Part shown: in pieces, positions 52,576 through 63,041 of the stretch
Layout of the letters: each line of letters begins with the position of its first letter
Numbering within the stretch: position 1 is the first letter of the stretch
DNA from: Paracoccaceae bacterium
GTDB lineage: Bacteria; Pseudomonadota; Alphaproteobacteria; Rhodobacterales; Rhodobacteraceae
NCBI GenBank assembly: GCA_013214575.1
Contig: JABSSD010000134.1
Coordinates: 24,199 to 88,198 of the forward strand
Direction: 5' to 3'
DNA length: 64,000 nucleotides
The notes under the pieces: generated by a model
The model's input: the letters and a program-made list of their open reading frames with translations, nothing else
Database searches by the model: none
What the model was told of the DNA's origin: nothing
Made by a program: the position numbers and the translations under genes

Positions 52576-55086
52576 TTATGGCTTTCGCCGTTTTACCCGC
52601 AGGGTCGGGTCTGCCTGAGTGGGGTCTTCGGGCCAGGGATGGCGGGGGTATTGCGCCCGCATGTCCTTGCGCACGTCGCTGTAGGAGCCTGTCCAGAAAC
52701 CGGGCAGATCGCGGGTGATCTGGATCGGGCGCCGGGCAGGCGACAGCAGGGTGATCTTCAGCGGCACGCCGCCACTGGCCGGATGTCGGGTGACGCCAAA
52801 CATTTCCTGTATCCGCAGCTCGATCTCGGGGCCTGCCTCGGCATAGGTGATCGGAATGCGATTGCCCAGCGGCGTGGTAAAGTGGCTTGCCGCCTCGCGG
52901 TCCAGCAGTTGGGTCTGCTGCCAGTCCAGCGCCGCCCGCAGCGCGGGCAGTAGATCAAAGCGTTTCCAGTCGTCGGCGGTTTTCACCCCGCTCAGCATTG
53001 GCAACAGCCAGTCGCCTAAGCTGTCGGTTAACCCCTGGATCGAGAAATCGGGCAGCTCATGGCCTTCGGCACGTACCAGTTCAACCCGCGCCGCCAACCG
53101 CGCCGCAGCGCCTGTCAGGCGCAGCCCAAACTCACGCACCCCGTCCAGCATCGCTGCCGCCACGGCTTCGGGCGGGACATCTTTCCAGACCTGATCGTCA
53201 AGCACCACGGCGCCAAAGCGTTCCTGTTTGCGTGCCACCACCCGGCGCTCGCGTTTGGACCAGTCACAGCTGCTGTGCCAGGCGATTTGATCGCCGAACA
53301 GCGCCCGGATTTCCCCCTGCGAGATCTGCGCCGCCATCCGCACCCGCGCCTCGCGCAGGTTGCCGTCACTGTCCAGCACCACGATGAACGGCGCCGCCGC
53401 CAGGGTGTCGCTGTCCTCCAGCACCACCCCCTTGCCGCCGGACAGCACATAACGCGGGGTATCCCCCTTGCGCCGTTGCCCAATGCGGTCGGGATAGGCG
53501 AGCGCGGCCATGGCGGCAGGGGGCAGCGTCGCATCAAGTCCCGGCTGGTCCGTGCCCTGCCGCTGCAAACGTCGGGTCTCTGCTTTGATCCGTTCCACCA
53601 CCGGCTGGTTCAGCTGGTAGGGGCGCTTGCGCTGGAAGCCCTTGGGGTCGCGCAGGGCCTGCATTCGCAGCAACAGATCACTTGGCGCGCCGCGCAACGG
53701 ATCGCGTTCGGCCATCAGTGCCGCCAGTGGCGCCGCCGCGCGGCCGCCGCTGACCAGCATATGAGCCAATCGCGGGTGCAGCGGCAGGCTGGCCAGCGCC
53801 TTGCCGTGCCTGGTGATCCGCCCCCCAGCGTCCAGCGCCCCCAACATCCGCAACAGGGCCTGCGCCTCGGTCATCGCTCCCTCGGGCGGCGGTGTCAGGA
53901 AGGACAAGTCACTTGCGGCGGCGCCCCAGAGGGCCAGTTCCAGCGCCAGACTGGTCAGATCTGCGGCCTCTATCTCGGCTGGAGGAAACGCCGCCAGCGC
54001 GCCTTCCTCGCCCCTGGTCCAGAGGCGGTAGCAGATGCCGTCTGCCACCCGTCCAGCCCGGCCCCGACGCTGGATCGCCTCGGCGCGGGTGACTTTCTCG
54101 GTGATCAGCCGCGACATGCCCGATCCGGGATCAAACCGCGCCCGGCGCGCCTGTCCCATGTCCACCACCACCCGGATATCCTGAATGGTCAGCGAGGTCT
54201 CGGCGATCGAGGTCGCCAGCACCACCTTGCGGCCGGATTTGACCGGCGCAATGGCGGCACGTTGCTCGGCAAAGGGCAGGGCGCCAAACAGCGGTCGCAG
54301 CACGCAGGTCTCTGGCAGTCGTGCTGCCAGTGCCGAGGCCGCCCGGCGGATCTCGCCCTCACCGGGGAGAAACACCAGGATGCCGCCTCCCGTGTCTCCG
54401 CCGGTGCCGCGGGTGTCCTTCTCGGCCTGCTGCACCAGATCCACCAGCGCATCCAGCCGCCGTGCCCGGGCGGAGGAGGCCCCTGTTGTCTGCCCCCGGG
54501 GCCCTTGTGTCGCTATGGGGCGCTCCAGCCAGCGTGTCTCCACATCGTAGCTGCGCCCCTGCGAGGTCACCATCGGAGCCTGCATCAGTTCGGCCACCGG
54601 GCCTGCGTCCAATGTTGCCGACATTGCCATCAGGATCAGATCGTCGCGCAGCGCGTCCGCCACTTCCAGACACAGCGCCAGGCCAAAATCGGCATTCAGT
54701 GACCGTTCGTGGAATTCGTCAAAGATCACCGCACCGATACCGGGAAGATCGGGGTTGCTCTGCAGCATCCGGGTCAGGATCCCCTCGGTCACCACTTCGA
54801 TGCGGGTGGCCTTGGATACCTTGGCGTCCCCGCGCACCCGGTAGCCGACGGTCTCACCGGCGCGCTCGCCCAGGGTCTCGGCCATCCGTTCAGCCGCTGC
54901 CCGCGCCGCCAGCCGCCGCGGCTCCAGCATCACGATGCGGCCTTTGGTCAGCCCGGCCTCCAGCATGGCCAGCGGCACCCGCGTGGTTTTGCCGGCACCG
55001 GGCGGCGCCTGCAGCACGGCACGCCCGTGGGCCCGCAGGGCGGATATCAATTCGGGCAGGACGGCATCAATGGGCAATTTTGTCAT
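52576..55086 (-). CDS. hrpB: ATP-dependent helicase HrpB
   Basis: VLQAPPGAGKTTRVPLAML; DEFHERSLNADFGLAL; ATSIAETSLTI; QRRGRAGRVADGICYRLW; C-terminal HrpB domain. Confidence 0.96.
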   Translation of the reverse strand: MTKLPIDAVLPELISALRAHGRAVLQAPPGAGKTTRVPLAMLEAGLTKGRIVMLEPRRLAARAAAERMAETLGERAGETVGYRVRGDAKVSKATRIEVVTEGILTRMLQSNPDLPGIGAVIFDEFHERSLNADFGLALCLEVADALRDDLILMAMSATLDAGPVAELMQAPMVTSQGRSYDVETRWLERPIATQGPRGQTTGASSARARRLDALVDLVQQAEKDTRGTGGDTGGGILVFLPGEGEIRRAASALAARLPETCVLRPLFGALPFAEQRAAIAPVKSGRKVVLATSIAETSLTIQDIRVVVDMGQARRARFDPGSGMSRLITEKVTRAEAIQRRGRAGRVADGICYRLWTRGEEGALAAFPPAEIEAADLTSLALELALWGAAASDLSFLTPPPEGAMTEAQALLRMLGALDAGGRITRHGKALASLPLHPRLAHMLVSGGRAAAPLAALMAERDPLRGAPSDLLLRMQALRDPKGFQRKRPYQLNQPVVERIKAETRRLQRQGTDQPGLDATLPPAAMAALAYPDRIGQRRKGDTPRYVLSGGKGVVLEDSDTLAAAPFIVVLDSDGNLREARVRMAAQISQGEIRALFGDQIAWHSSCDWSKRERRVVARKQERFGAVVLDDQVWKDVPPEAVAAAMLDGVREFGLRLTGAAARLAARVELVRAEGHELPDFSIQGLTDSLGDWLLPMLSGVKTADDWKRFDLLPALRAALDWQQTQLLDREAASHFTTPLGNRIPITYAEAGPEIELRIQEMFGVTRHPASGGVPLKITLLSPARRPIQITRDLPGFWTGSYSDVRKDMRAQYPRHPWPEDPTQADPTLRVKRRKP

Positions 55087-55179
55087 AGCCGCTTTATCGC
55101 CAAACTCTGCGGCAAGGTCTAGCCTCTGGACAACCGCGCCCGGCCTGCGCCAAACAGGCAGGTAAATACAGGAGTGCCC

Positions 55180-56157
55180 ATGACCATCGCCGAGCTCAGC
55201 CAGAAGATCCTGACCCGCGACCGCCGCGCCCTGGCCCGCGCCATCACCCTGGTCGAAAGCCAGCGTGCCGATCACCGGGTGATGGCCGAACAGCTGCTTG
55301 GCGTGCTGGCCACGCATCGTCGTCAGGCCTTGCGCATCGGGTTGTCAGGCACGCCGGGGGTGGGAAAATCCACCTTCATCGAGAGCTTTGGCCTGATGCT
55401 GACGGCGCAGGGGCTGCGGGTGGCGGTGCTGGCGGTTGATCCCAGTTCGGCCCGCTCGGGCGGGTCTATTCTGGGCGATAAAACCCGGATGGAGCGTCTC
55501 AGCCGGGATCCCAACGCCTTTATCCGGCCCTCTCCCAGCCAGACCCACCTGGGCGGCGTGGCGCGCCGCACCCGTGACGTGGTGGCCCTGTGCGAGGCCG
55601 CGGGTTTTGATGTGGTACTGATCGAAACCGTGGGCGTTGGCCAATCGGAAACTGTGGTGGCGGAAATCTCGGACCTGTTCCTGTTGCTCCTGGCCCCGGC
55701 CGGCGGCGATGAATTGCAAGGCGTCAAACGCGGCATCATGGAAATCGCCGATGTGATTCTGGTCAACAAGGCCGATGGCGATCTGAAACCCGCCGCCACC
55801 CGCACCTGCGCCGACTACTCCGGTGCCCTGCGGTTGCTGCGCAAACGGGTGCAGGATCCCCCCGGCTACCCCAAGGCGATGATGGTCTCGGCGCTTGAGG
55901 ATGAGGGTCTGGGGCAGGCCTGGACCGAACTGCAGCAGCTCAACAGCTGGCGCCGCGAACATGGTCATTGGGATCAACGCCGCGCCGAGCAGGCGCGCTA
56001 TTGGTTTGTCCAGGAGGTGCGCCAGACTTTGCTGGCACAACTGGACAGCCCCCAGGCCCGCGCCCGGATAACAGATCTGGGGGACCGCGTTGCCCAGGGC
56101 GATCAGAGCATCAGCCAGGCCGCCAAGCAGATGCTAACAACCCTGGACCCGACCTGA
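55180..56157 (+). CDS. meaB: methylmalonyl Co-A mutase-associated GTPase MeaB
   Basis: RIGLSGTPGVGKSTFIESFG; AVDPSSARSGGSILGDKTRMERLSRDPNAFIRPSPS; GVGQSETVVAEISD. Confidence 0.96.
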   Translation: MTIAELSQKILTRDRRALARAITLVESQRADHRVMAEQLLGVLATHRRQALRIGLSGTPGVGKSTFIESFGLMLTAQGLRVAVLAVDPSSARSGGSILGDKTRMERLSRDPNAFIRPSPSQTHLGGVARRTRDVVALCEAAGFDVVLIETVGVGQSETVVAEISDLFLLLLAPAGGDELQGVKRGIMEIADVILVNKADGDLKPAATRTCADYSGALRLLRKRVQDPPGYPKAMMVSALEDEGLGQAWTELQQLNSWRREHGHWDQRRAEQARYWFVQEVRQTLLAQLDSPQARARITDLGDRVAQGDQSISQAAKQMLTTLDPT

Positions 56158-56160
56158 GCC

Positions 56161-56206
56161 TTCTTCTTGTCTAAAATACCTCCGCCGGAGGCATGGCCCC
56201 AACGGG
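56161..56206 (-). repeat. dispersed intergenic repeat, copy 9
   Basis: TTCTTCTTGTCTAAAATACCTCCGCCGGAGGCATGGCCCC (reverse orientation). Confidence 0.7.
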
Positions 56207-56492
56207 GCCAATCGGTTAAAGTGCAGTCTCAACTGCGTTGATTGCAAGGATTGGAGGGCAGCTGCTCCTTCGAGCGCACCGTTGGGGATCAGGACGTCGT
56301 CGGATTGCACCGCTGGGACCAGGAAATCGTCGGATCGCAGCGCCGGGATCAGGAAAACACGGTCAGATGGCTTGACCCCACCAGTGATTCCTCCTAAATG
56401 CACCCAACCAGTTTTGGGTGTTGCCATCGGCCGCGCCCCTTGAGATTTTGGCTTTGGGATGTCCCGGGGCACCAGATACGAAGGATGAACCC

Positions 56493-56786
56493 ATGTCGCG
56501 CCGTTGCGAATTGACCGGAAAAGGCCCGATGTCGGGCAACAATGTCAGCCACGCCAAAAACCGCACCCGCCGTCGGTTTCTGCCGAACCTGAATGATGTG
56601 ACCCTGCAGTCCGAGATTCTGGGCCGCGGTGTCAAGCTGAAGATTTCGGCTGCTGCTCTGCGCACCGTCGATCACCGCGGTGGTCTGGATGCGTTCATGG
56701 TGAAAGCCAAGGACGACGAGCTGTCGATTGCGGCTCTGAAAGTGAAAAAAGAGATCACCAAGGCAACCGCTGCTGCCCAGGCCTGA
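56493..56786 (+). CDS. rpmB: 50S ribosomal protein L28
   Basis: [45 protein letters not shown]. Confidence 0.97.
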   Translation: MSRRCELTGKGPMSGNNVSHAKNRTRRRFLPNLNDVTLQSEILGRGVKLKISAAALRTVDHRGGLDAFMVKAKDDELSIAALKVKKEITKATAAAQA

Positions 56787-56822
56787 TCCTTGGCCTGATC
56801 CTTTCACCGGATCCAAGATTTT

Positions 56823-56852
56823 ACGCCCGGCATGAGTGATCATGGCGGGCGT
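56823..56852 (+). terminator. terminator of rpmB
   Basis: ACGCCCGgCATGAgtgaTCATGgCGGGCGTTTT. Confidence 0.7.
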
Positions 56853-56930
56853 TTTCTGTTGTTGCTGCAGCGCAAACTGCGACGGTTTGGGTCCTTGCAG
56901 GTGAATAGTCTCGCAGCCTATCTTGCGGCA

Positions 56931-57281
56931 ATGAAACTGCCTATGCGTTCATATCTGACCATGTTGCTGGTCCTGACCGTCACGCTGACCGCCTATAGCG
57001 CCGGCGCGATGGGCGGCATGCGCGATGCCACCGGACAGCTGGTCATCTGTTCGGGCACAGGTCCGGTGGTGATCTACGTGGACGCCGATGGTCAACCGGC
57101 CCGGGCGCCGGGGGACTGCCCGGATTGCATGCCGCTGAGCCTGGACGCATTGGCGTCCCCTCAACAGCTGCAGCTGAGTCTGCCACGCCCACAGGGGCGC
57201 GAGCCCGCCGCAGCGCCGCTGCGCATCCAGACCCGCCTGCGCCTGCGGGCCTGCGCCCGTGCGCCACCTTTTGTCTGCTGA
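56931..57281 (+). CDS. small secreted/membrane protein, DUF2946-like
   Basis: MKLPMRSYLTMLLVLTVTLTAYSAGAMGGMRDATGQLVICSGTGPVVIYVDADGQPARAPGDCPDCMPL; start placed downstream of the rpmB terminator. Confidence 0.65.
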   Translation: MKLPMRSYLTMLLVLTVTLTAYSAGAMGGMRDATGQLVICSGTGPVVIYVDADGQPARAPGDCPDCMPLSLDALASPQQLQLSLPRPQGREPAAAPLRIQTRLRLRACARAPPFVC

Positions 57282-57339
57282 TTCTTATCACTTCAAGATC
57301 CCAATAAAATCAAAAATCAGACCAAAGAGAGAGACTGTC

Positions 57340-57819
57340 ATGTCCTTCAAATCCGTTGTTATCGCCGCTGTTGCATCGCTCACACTGGCTGGCGCAGCTG
57401 GCGCCGATATGTCCAAAATCATGGTCGGTGACGCCTATGCCCGTGCCTCCAACAAAATGGCCGGTGCGGCCTTTATGGCGGTGATGAATGGCGCCGCCGA
57501 GGATGACCGGCTGATCTCTGTCAGCTCGGAGATCGCCAAGCGCACCGAGCTGCACACCCACATGGATATGGGCGATGGCATTATGAAGATGATGCACGTC
57601 AAAGAGGGCTTTGCCATTGCCGCAGGTGACACCCACATGTTGCAGCGGGGCGGCGACCACGTGATGTTCATGGGGCTGACCCAAGAGCTGAAGCAGGGCG
57701 ACATCATCAGCCTGACACTGACCTTTGAAAACGCCGGTGAGGTGATCGTGCAGGTGCCGGTTGATCTGGAGCGCAAACCCGCCGCAGGCGGTATGGGCCA
57801 CACTCAGCCCAGCAATTAA
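57340..57819 (+). CDS. copper chaperone PCu(A)C family, periplasmic
   Basis: Signal peptide; DAYARASNKMAGAAFMAVMNGAAEDDRLISVSSEIAKRTELHTHMDMGDGIMKM...L.RGGDHVMFMGL. Confidence 0.93.
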   Translation: MSFKSVVIAAVASLTLAGAAGADMSKIMVGDAYARASNKMAGAAFMAVMNGAAEDDRLISVSSEIAKRTELHTHMDMGDGIMKMMHVKEGFAIAAGDTHMLQRGGDHVMFMGLTQELKQGDIISLTLTFENAGEVIVQVPVDLERKPAAGGMGHTQPSN

Positions 57820-57953
57820 TCACCAGGTGGGCGGGGCGTCCGACGGCGCTGCCGCTCTCCTGCGCGCCCGGCCAGCCCAGCAGGGCCGGCTTGGCGGTGG
57901 CGCCCTGCGGTCAGGGGGGCTGAGTTGGGGGGCGTCAGTCAGATCAGAAGAGG

Positions 57954-58919
57954 CTATTCTTCGATCACCTGAAGCTGCCCGGCCAGCCAGGGCAGCTGGC
58001 TGATGGCCGGAGCAATGATCTGGCTTTGCACCAGATGGCGCATGGTCTGGGCGACATCGCGCGGCACTCGGTCGGCCCAATCGGCCGCGGCAAAAAGCGA
58101 AATACTGCGCGAGAATGAGCCAAATGGCAGCGCAAAGGCGTCAATTTGAGTGTGGAAACGGGCCGCCCGCATATAGCCTAGCGGCGTGGTCACCGCCCAG
58201 CCAATGCGCCGCGCCACCATGGCCATCAGCGCCAGATGCGAGCCGATCTCGAACCGCTCTTCAAACACCAGTTTCTGACGCGCCAAATGGGCCTCTATCT
58301 GTTGCGAGATCAGCTGCTCACGGCCGTACCGCAGCAAGGGCAAGTCGCTCAGTAGGTCACTTTGACGGCTGGGGTCCTTCAGCAACCCCTTGGGGGCCAC
58401 CAGAATGAAAGGGTCGCGCACCAGCGGGTATTCCGCGATTTCTTCGCGCAGCTCGCCGGTGCTGGCGGCGACTGCGATGTGCAACTCCCGTGCCGCCATT
58501 GCGCGGCTGATATCATGGCTCGAGGCGGTGATCATCTTGAACCGGCATTGGGTCAGGCTGTCGGCCAGAATAGTCGCCAGACGCGGGGTCAGATTATTGT
58601 CGAAATCGTCGATCAGCCCGATGGACAGGGTAGTCAGATGAGTAAGGTCCATCACCGTCAACTCGCTCTGCGCCAGCCGCAACTCGGATAGGACAACTTC
58701 GGTGCGGCTCAGAAAATTGCGGCCGGCGGTTGTCACCAGCATCGGGCGGCGGCCGTGGTCCACCAGATCCGAGCCCAGGGCCTTTTCAAGATTTCGAAGT
58801 TGTTGGCTGACCGCTGGCTGGCTCAGCCCGGTCAGTTCAGCAGCCTGGGCGACGGATCCTGTCTTGGCTAAAGCCTCAAATACCTCCAGCCCTCGCAGGG
58901 TGACTCCTTTCATCAACAT
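57954..58919 (-). CDS. LysR family transcriptional regulator
   Basis: LRGLEVFEALAKTGSVAQAAELTGLSQPAVSQQLRNLEKALGSDLVDHGRRPMLVTTAG. Confidence 0.94.
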   Translation of the reverse strand: MLMKGVTLRGLEVFEALAKTGSVAQAAELTGLSQPAVSQQLRNLEKALGSDLVDHGRRPMLVTTAGRNFLSRTEVVLSELRLAQSELTVMDLTHLTTLSIGLIDDFDNNLTPRLATILADSLTQCRFKMITASSHDISRAMAARELHIAVAASTGELREEIAEYPLVRDPFILVAPKGLLKDPSRQSDLLSDLPLLRYGREQLISQQIEAHLARQKLVFEERFEIGSHLALMAMVARRIGWAVTTPLGYMRAARFHTQIDAFALPFGSFSRSISLFAAADWADRVPRDVAQTMRHLVQSQIIAPAISQLPWLAGQLQVIEE

Positions 58920-59160
58920 CTGCCACGCTCCTGTTTTTGCCACACCTTTTGTTAAACTCTGCAGGCTTCGGGTCAAGCGGTAAATCCGCCCAAAGGCGAT
59001 AGGTCTGATTTAAGCGCGTCTTTAAGGTGAGCAGAGCAGGGGCGGCAGTGACTTTATCTATCTGGTATCTGCACCGGGCCGCGCCGGTTGCTGATCTGTG
59101 TAGGGTGTGTGCTGGCACGCACCAGCGGTGCCGCTTCGGGTTGGCTGCAGGTCCGGCGGG

Positions 59161-59475
59161 TTAGCTGCAGGTTCGGGCGGCACGTTCGCCGAAGGCTTTG
59201 TAGCGCAGCCAGAGCCGTTCGTCGCCGCTGCGGCTGGACTGCCGCACCACCTGCGCCTGATGCGGATCGTCGAACCAGCCGGCCACTTTCTTGCGTTCGG
59301 AGCGTGTCAGACTGGCATTGGCCACCTGCTGAATGCAGCCACAGATGGACCGAGACGCGGCGGTGCGGTCGGATTGCCGACAGGCGCGCTCAATCAGGTC
59401 AGCCTGAGCCGGGAGGGGGGTCATCATACCAAAAATTCCCGCGCAAACCGCCACGGTCAAAATACTCTTCATCAC
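59161..59475 (-). CDS. hypothetical periplasmic protein
   Basis: Signal peptide MMKSILTVAVCAGIFGMMTPLPAQA; ACRQSDRTAASRSICGCIQQVANASLTRSERKKVAGWFDDPHQAQ. Confidence 0.8.
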   Translation of the reverse strand: MMKSILTVAVCAGIFGMMTPLPAQADLIERACRQSDRTAASRSICGCIQQVANASLTRSERKKVAGWFDDPHQAQVVRQSSRSGDERLWLRYKAFGERAARTCS

Positions 59476-59634
59476 TGTTCACTCATCCTAGATCGGCGGA
59501 TCTTGGCGCCCGCATATGGGCGCATTATGGCGCAACCCCGACAGGGGGGCAATCATGGTAAACACCGGCGGATGTTTGGGCGGGATGTTGCCGGGGTAAA
59601 ACCTGTGTTGAACGCAAAGCCCAAGGCGCGAGGG

Positions 59635-59669
59635 ATTCGCATCATTCGCATCATTCGCATCATTCGCAA
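59635..59669. repeat. 9-bp tandem repeat (ATTCGCATC), about 3.9 copies
   Basis: ATTCGCATC ATTCGCATC ATTCGCATC ATTCGCAA. Confidence 0.9.
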
Positions 59670-59715
59670 CGGGCAGCGCCCTAAGCGCAGGGTGAATGGA
59701 CCAAGCGCAAAGGGG

Positions 59716-59790
59716 CGCGCCTGACCTTGGGTGGGCGCAACGCGCCTTCCCGGGGGGAAGGTCAGGCGCGGCCCGGTCTGGCGACCGGGC
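59716..59790 (-). repeat. bipartite structured element, copy C
   Basis: On the minus strand: GCCCGGTcgccagACCGGGC (59790-59771) followed by CGCGCCTGACCTT...AAGGTCAGGCGCG (59770-59716); near-identical to copy B. Confidence 0.75.
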
Positions 59791-59815
59791 GAAGGGCCTT
59801 TTCGACTTGGGTTTG

Positions 59816-61135
59816 CTACAGGTCAATTGGAGCGTTAGTCTCCGCCCCAAATTTGCTCATGAGGAATTCTCCGAGGTGGATCAAATTTTCTTCACGTTTT
59901 TCAGGGCCAATCTCGTCGCCTGACAGCATATAAAGAATTCCCGTGACACTGCACACAGCAAGAAATCCATTCCTGAGGAATGCCGAGTAATTTTTTCTCT
60001 CACGTTCGGAAAGCTCATCGGGCTTAGTCCGCTTTAGCAACTCGAGTTGTTCTTCCAGCTCTGCTACTTTTCCTTTTAGTCTGCCAACCTTTTCAATCAA
60101 AAAGTGCTCGGATGCCGTATTGACAGATGTTTTTTGCAATGACCCAGCAACGGATTGCATAAGTGCTGGAATGTCCTCCAGTGGCAAAAAACGGTCGGGG
60201 AGGCGATTTTCGAGTGTTTCCTTTCGGAAACCTGCAATTGCTTGCGAAATTTGGAATGAACAACTGTTCAAATTGGCGCTGATGACGACTTTGTTCTCGA
60301 TCAGGTGATGGACAGATTTCGGTTCGTATACAGGAAATCGGTCTTGTATCTGAGCGTCTGCAGAGCCAAAAATGCCCCGAATACTCTTAATCTCCCGCGC
60401 AACCGCCTCAGCCCCTTCTTCCCAAACCGCATCCTTGATCAGCGCCACCTGCAATTGCAGATCCCAATCGAGCGGCTTGCCCTCCAGCATGCTTTGATAC
60501 CAGTCGCGCCAGAAGGCCCAGGTCTCGTCTGGGTCTGGATGCGCGGCGAAACCCTCCCAATATCCCAATAAAGGTCCGATGTGGTCAGTCGAGGGCCACA
60601 GGGGGCGCTTAAACATTTCCACGTGGTTTCCATTTTGTCGAGCACGCGCATCAGCACGAACTACGGAATTGGTGAAGTTGATGAGGGGGGTGCCCAAGTT
60701 GGAGACGGAGTAGACAGCGAGGGCAATTGCATTGGCTGAGTTGACGGCGGAACGGACGGCGGAGTCGGCCGAATGGGCCGAGTCGGAGGTGGTAGTGGTT
60801 GTGGCGGAGATAGCGACTGAGAGGGCGACGCTGGAGTGGGCAGGGTCGAATCTGTAACCTGTTGTGATGGCGGCGGAGAAGGCAGCGGAATTCACCTTTT
60901 TCATAACAGGGGTTCGACAAGTGCTCGCAACCCCCGTTATGAGCGTCGCCCTGAAACAAGACAAAAGCAAGCCTTGGCCGTTCAAGCTCCCGAAGTTATT
61001 ATCAACTTCGGCCATTGCCACTGGCAGACTTCGCAGAGATGCCCGCGCCGCGATCGCCCGGCTCATCCGCGGATCTTGCGTCTGCAGCCAGCTTTCCAGC
61101 TGATCCATATCCTCAATTTTGTCAAAATCGTCCAA
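59816..61135 (-). CDS. accessory hypothetical protein, 439 aa, with Ala/Ser/Thr-rich low-complexity segment
   Basis: [29 protein letters not shown]-term; [44 protein letters not shown]; coiled-coil and hydrophobic C-term. Confidence 0.75.
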   Translation of the reverse strand: MDDFDKIEDMDQLESWLQTQDPRMSRAIAARASLRSLPVAMAEVDNNFGSLNGQGLLLSCFRATLITGVASTCRTPVMKKVNSAAFSAAITTGYRFDPAHSSVALSVAISATTTTTSDSAHSADSAVRSAVNSANAIALAVYSVSNLGTPLINFTNSVVRADARARQNGNHVEMFKRPLWPSTDHIGPLLGYWEGFAAHPDPDETWAFWRDWYQSMLEGKPLDWDLQLQVALIKDAVWEEGAEAVAREIKSIRGIFGSADAQIQDRFPVYEPKSVHHLIENKVVISANLNSCSFQISQAIAGFRKETLENRLPDRFLPLEDIPALMQSVAGSLQKTSVNTASEHFLIEKVGRLKGKVAELEEQLELLKRTKPDELSERERKNYSAFLRNGFLAVCSVTGILYMLSGDEIGPEKREENLIHLGEFLMSKFGAETNAPIDL

Positions 61136-61221
61136 CTCAAAACGTCCTTAGCTCAAATAACCTATGCCGCACCCTATACGGCCGCTTGACCAGCGCAAGA
61201 TTCCAAATCATATCCCCTAGC

Positions 61222-63021
61222 ATGACCGAACTGTCCAAAATCCGCAATTTCTCGATCGTGGCGCATATTGACCACGGCAAATCCACCCTTGCTGACCGGC
61301 TCATCCAAGAGACCGGCACGGTGGCTGGCCGTGATATGAAGGCGCAGCTGCTCGACAGCATGGATATCGAGCGCGAGCGCGGTATTACCATCAAGGCCAA
61401 CACGGTGCGGATCGATTACACGGCCGACGACGGTGAGGCCTATGTGCTGAACCTGATCGACACCCCCGGCCACGTCGATTTCGCCTATGAGGTCTCCCGT
61501 TCCATGCGTGCGGTCGAAGGCTCGCTGCTGGTGGTCGACAGCTCGCAGGGGGTTGAGGCGCAGACCCTGGCCAATGTCTATCACGCGATGGCGGCCGACC
61601 ACGAGATCGTGCCGATCCTCAACAAGATCGACCTGCCCGCATCCGACTGTGACCGGGTTGCCGAACAGATCGAAGACGTCATCGGCATTGATGCCTCGGG
61701 CGCCATTCGGGTCTCGGCCAAAACCGGCGAGGGCATCCACGCCACCCTTGAGGCCATTGTCAAAGAACTGCCCGCCCCCAAGGGCACCCGCGATGCACCG
61801 CTCAAGGCGATGCTGGTAGACAGCTGGTACGACAGCTATCTTGGCGTCATCGTGCTGGTCCGCATCATCGACGGGGTGTTGAAAAAGGGCATGCGGGTCA
61901 GGTTCATGTCCAATGACACCCTGCACAGCATCGACCGCATCGGCGTGTTCCGCCCCGAGATGGAACCGATCGACGAGTTGGGCCCCGGCGAAATCGGCTT
62001 TCTCACCGCCTCGATTAAAGAGGTGCGCGACACCCGCGTTGGCGACACCATCACCAATGACCGCCACGGCTGCGAGGTGGCGCTGGACGGCTTTAAGCCC
62101 GCACAGCCGGTGGTGTTCTGTGGCCTGTTCCCGGTGGACAGTGCCGAATTCGAAGACCTGCGCGATGCCATCGACAAGCTGGCGCTGAACGATGCCTCCT
62201 TTACCTTCGAGATGGAGACCTCGGCGGCGCTGGGCTTTGGCTTTCGCTGTGGCTTCCTCGGGCTATTGCACCTCGAAGTGGTGCGTGACCGGATCGAGCG
62301 CGAATATGACATCAGTCTGATTACCACCGCGCCCTCAGTTGTCTATCACCTGCACATGCGGGATGGGAGTATGCGCGAGCTGCACAACCCTGCCGACATG
62401 CCGGACATGACCTATGTGGATCACCTGGAAGAGCCGCGCATCAAGGCAACCATTCTGGTGCCCGACGAATACCTCGGCGATGTGCTGAAACTGTGCCAGG
62501 ATCGTCGCGGCTTGCAGGTTGACCTGACCTATGCCGGCACCCGTGCCATGGTGGTCTATGACCTGCCGCTGAACGAGGTGGTGTTTGACTTTTATGACCG
62601 GCTGAAATCGGTGACCAAGGGCTATGCCTCGTTTGACTATCAGATGTTCGGCTACCGCGAGGATAATCTGGTCAAGATGTCGATCCTGGTCAACGACGAG
62701 CCGGTGGATGCGCTGTCGATGATGGTGCACCGTGACCGCGCCGACGCGCGTGGCCGTGCCATGGTGGAAAAGCTAAAAGAGCTGATTCCGCGCCACATGT
62801 TCAAGATCCCGATCCAGGCCGCCATCGGCGGCAAAGTGATCGCCCGCGAGACCCTGTCTGCCATGCGCAAGGACGTCACCGCCAAGTGCTACGGCGGCGA
62901 CGCCAGCCGCAAGCGCAAGCTGCTGGACAAGCAGAAAAAGGGTAAAAAGAAGATGCGCCAGTTCGGCAAAGTCGACATCCCGCAGGAAGCGTTTATATCC
63001 GCACTTAAAATGGACAGCTAA
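61222..63021 (+). CDS. lepA: elongation factor 4
   Basis: [34 protein letters not shown]...[20 protein letters not shown]; ends [36 protein letters not shown]. Confidence 0.98.
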   Translation: MTELSKIRNFSIVAHIDHGKSTLADRLIQETGTVAGRDMKAQLLDSMDIERERGITIKANTVRIDYTADDGEAYVLNLIDTPGHVDFAYEVSRSMRAVEGSLLVVDSSQGVEAQTLANVYHAMAADHEIVPILNKIDLPASDCDRVAEQIEDVIGIDASGAIRVSAKTGEGIHATLEAIVKELPAPKGTRDAPLKAMLVDSWYDSYLGVIVLVRIIDGVLKKGMRVRFMSNDTLHSIDRIGVFRPEMEPIDELGPGEIGFLTASIKEVRDTRVGDTITNDRHGCEVALDGFKPAQPVVFCGLFPVDSAEFEDLRDAIDKLALNDASFTFEMETSAALGFGFRCGFLGLLHLEVVRDRIEREYDISLITTAPSVVYHLHMRDGSMRELHNPADMPDMTYVDHLEEPRIKATILVPDEYLGDVLKLCQDRRGLQVDLTYAGTRAMVVYDLPLNEVVFDFYDRLKSVTKGYASFDYQMFGYREDNLVKMSILVNDEPVDALSMMVHRDRADARGRAMVEKLKELIPRHMFKIPIQAAIGGKVIARETLSAMRKDVTAKCYGGDASRKRKLLDKQKKGKKKMRQFGKVDIPQEAFISALKMDS

Positions 63022-63041
63022 AGCTGACCATTTTAAGTGCG
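63000..63041. repeat. 42-nt near-perfect palindrome spanning the lepA stop codon
   Basis: CGCACTTAAAATGG A CAGCT AA AGCTG A CCATTTTAAGTGCG; TAA stop at 63019-63021. Confidence 0.85.

Noticed and set aside
53059-54702. 547-aa plus-strand ORF opposite hrpB
   Set aside because: Antisense of a well-supported helicase; no family motifs.
57829-57940. GC-rich inverted repeats between the PCuAC gene and the LysR gene as another copy of the bipartite element
   Set aside because: Several short arms can pair, but the hairpin-then-nested-stem order and sequence of copies A-C are not recovered; probably terminator/GC-rich filler.
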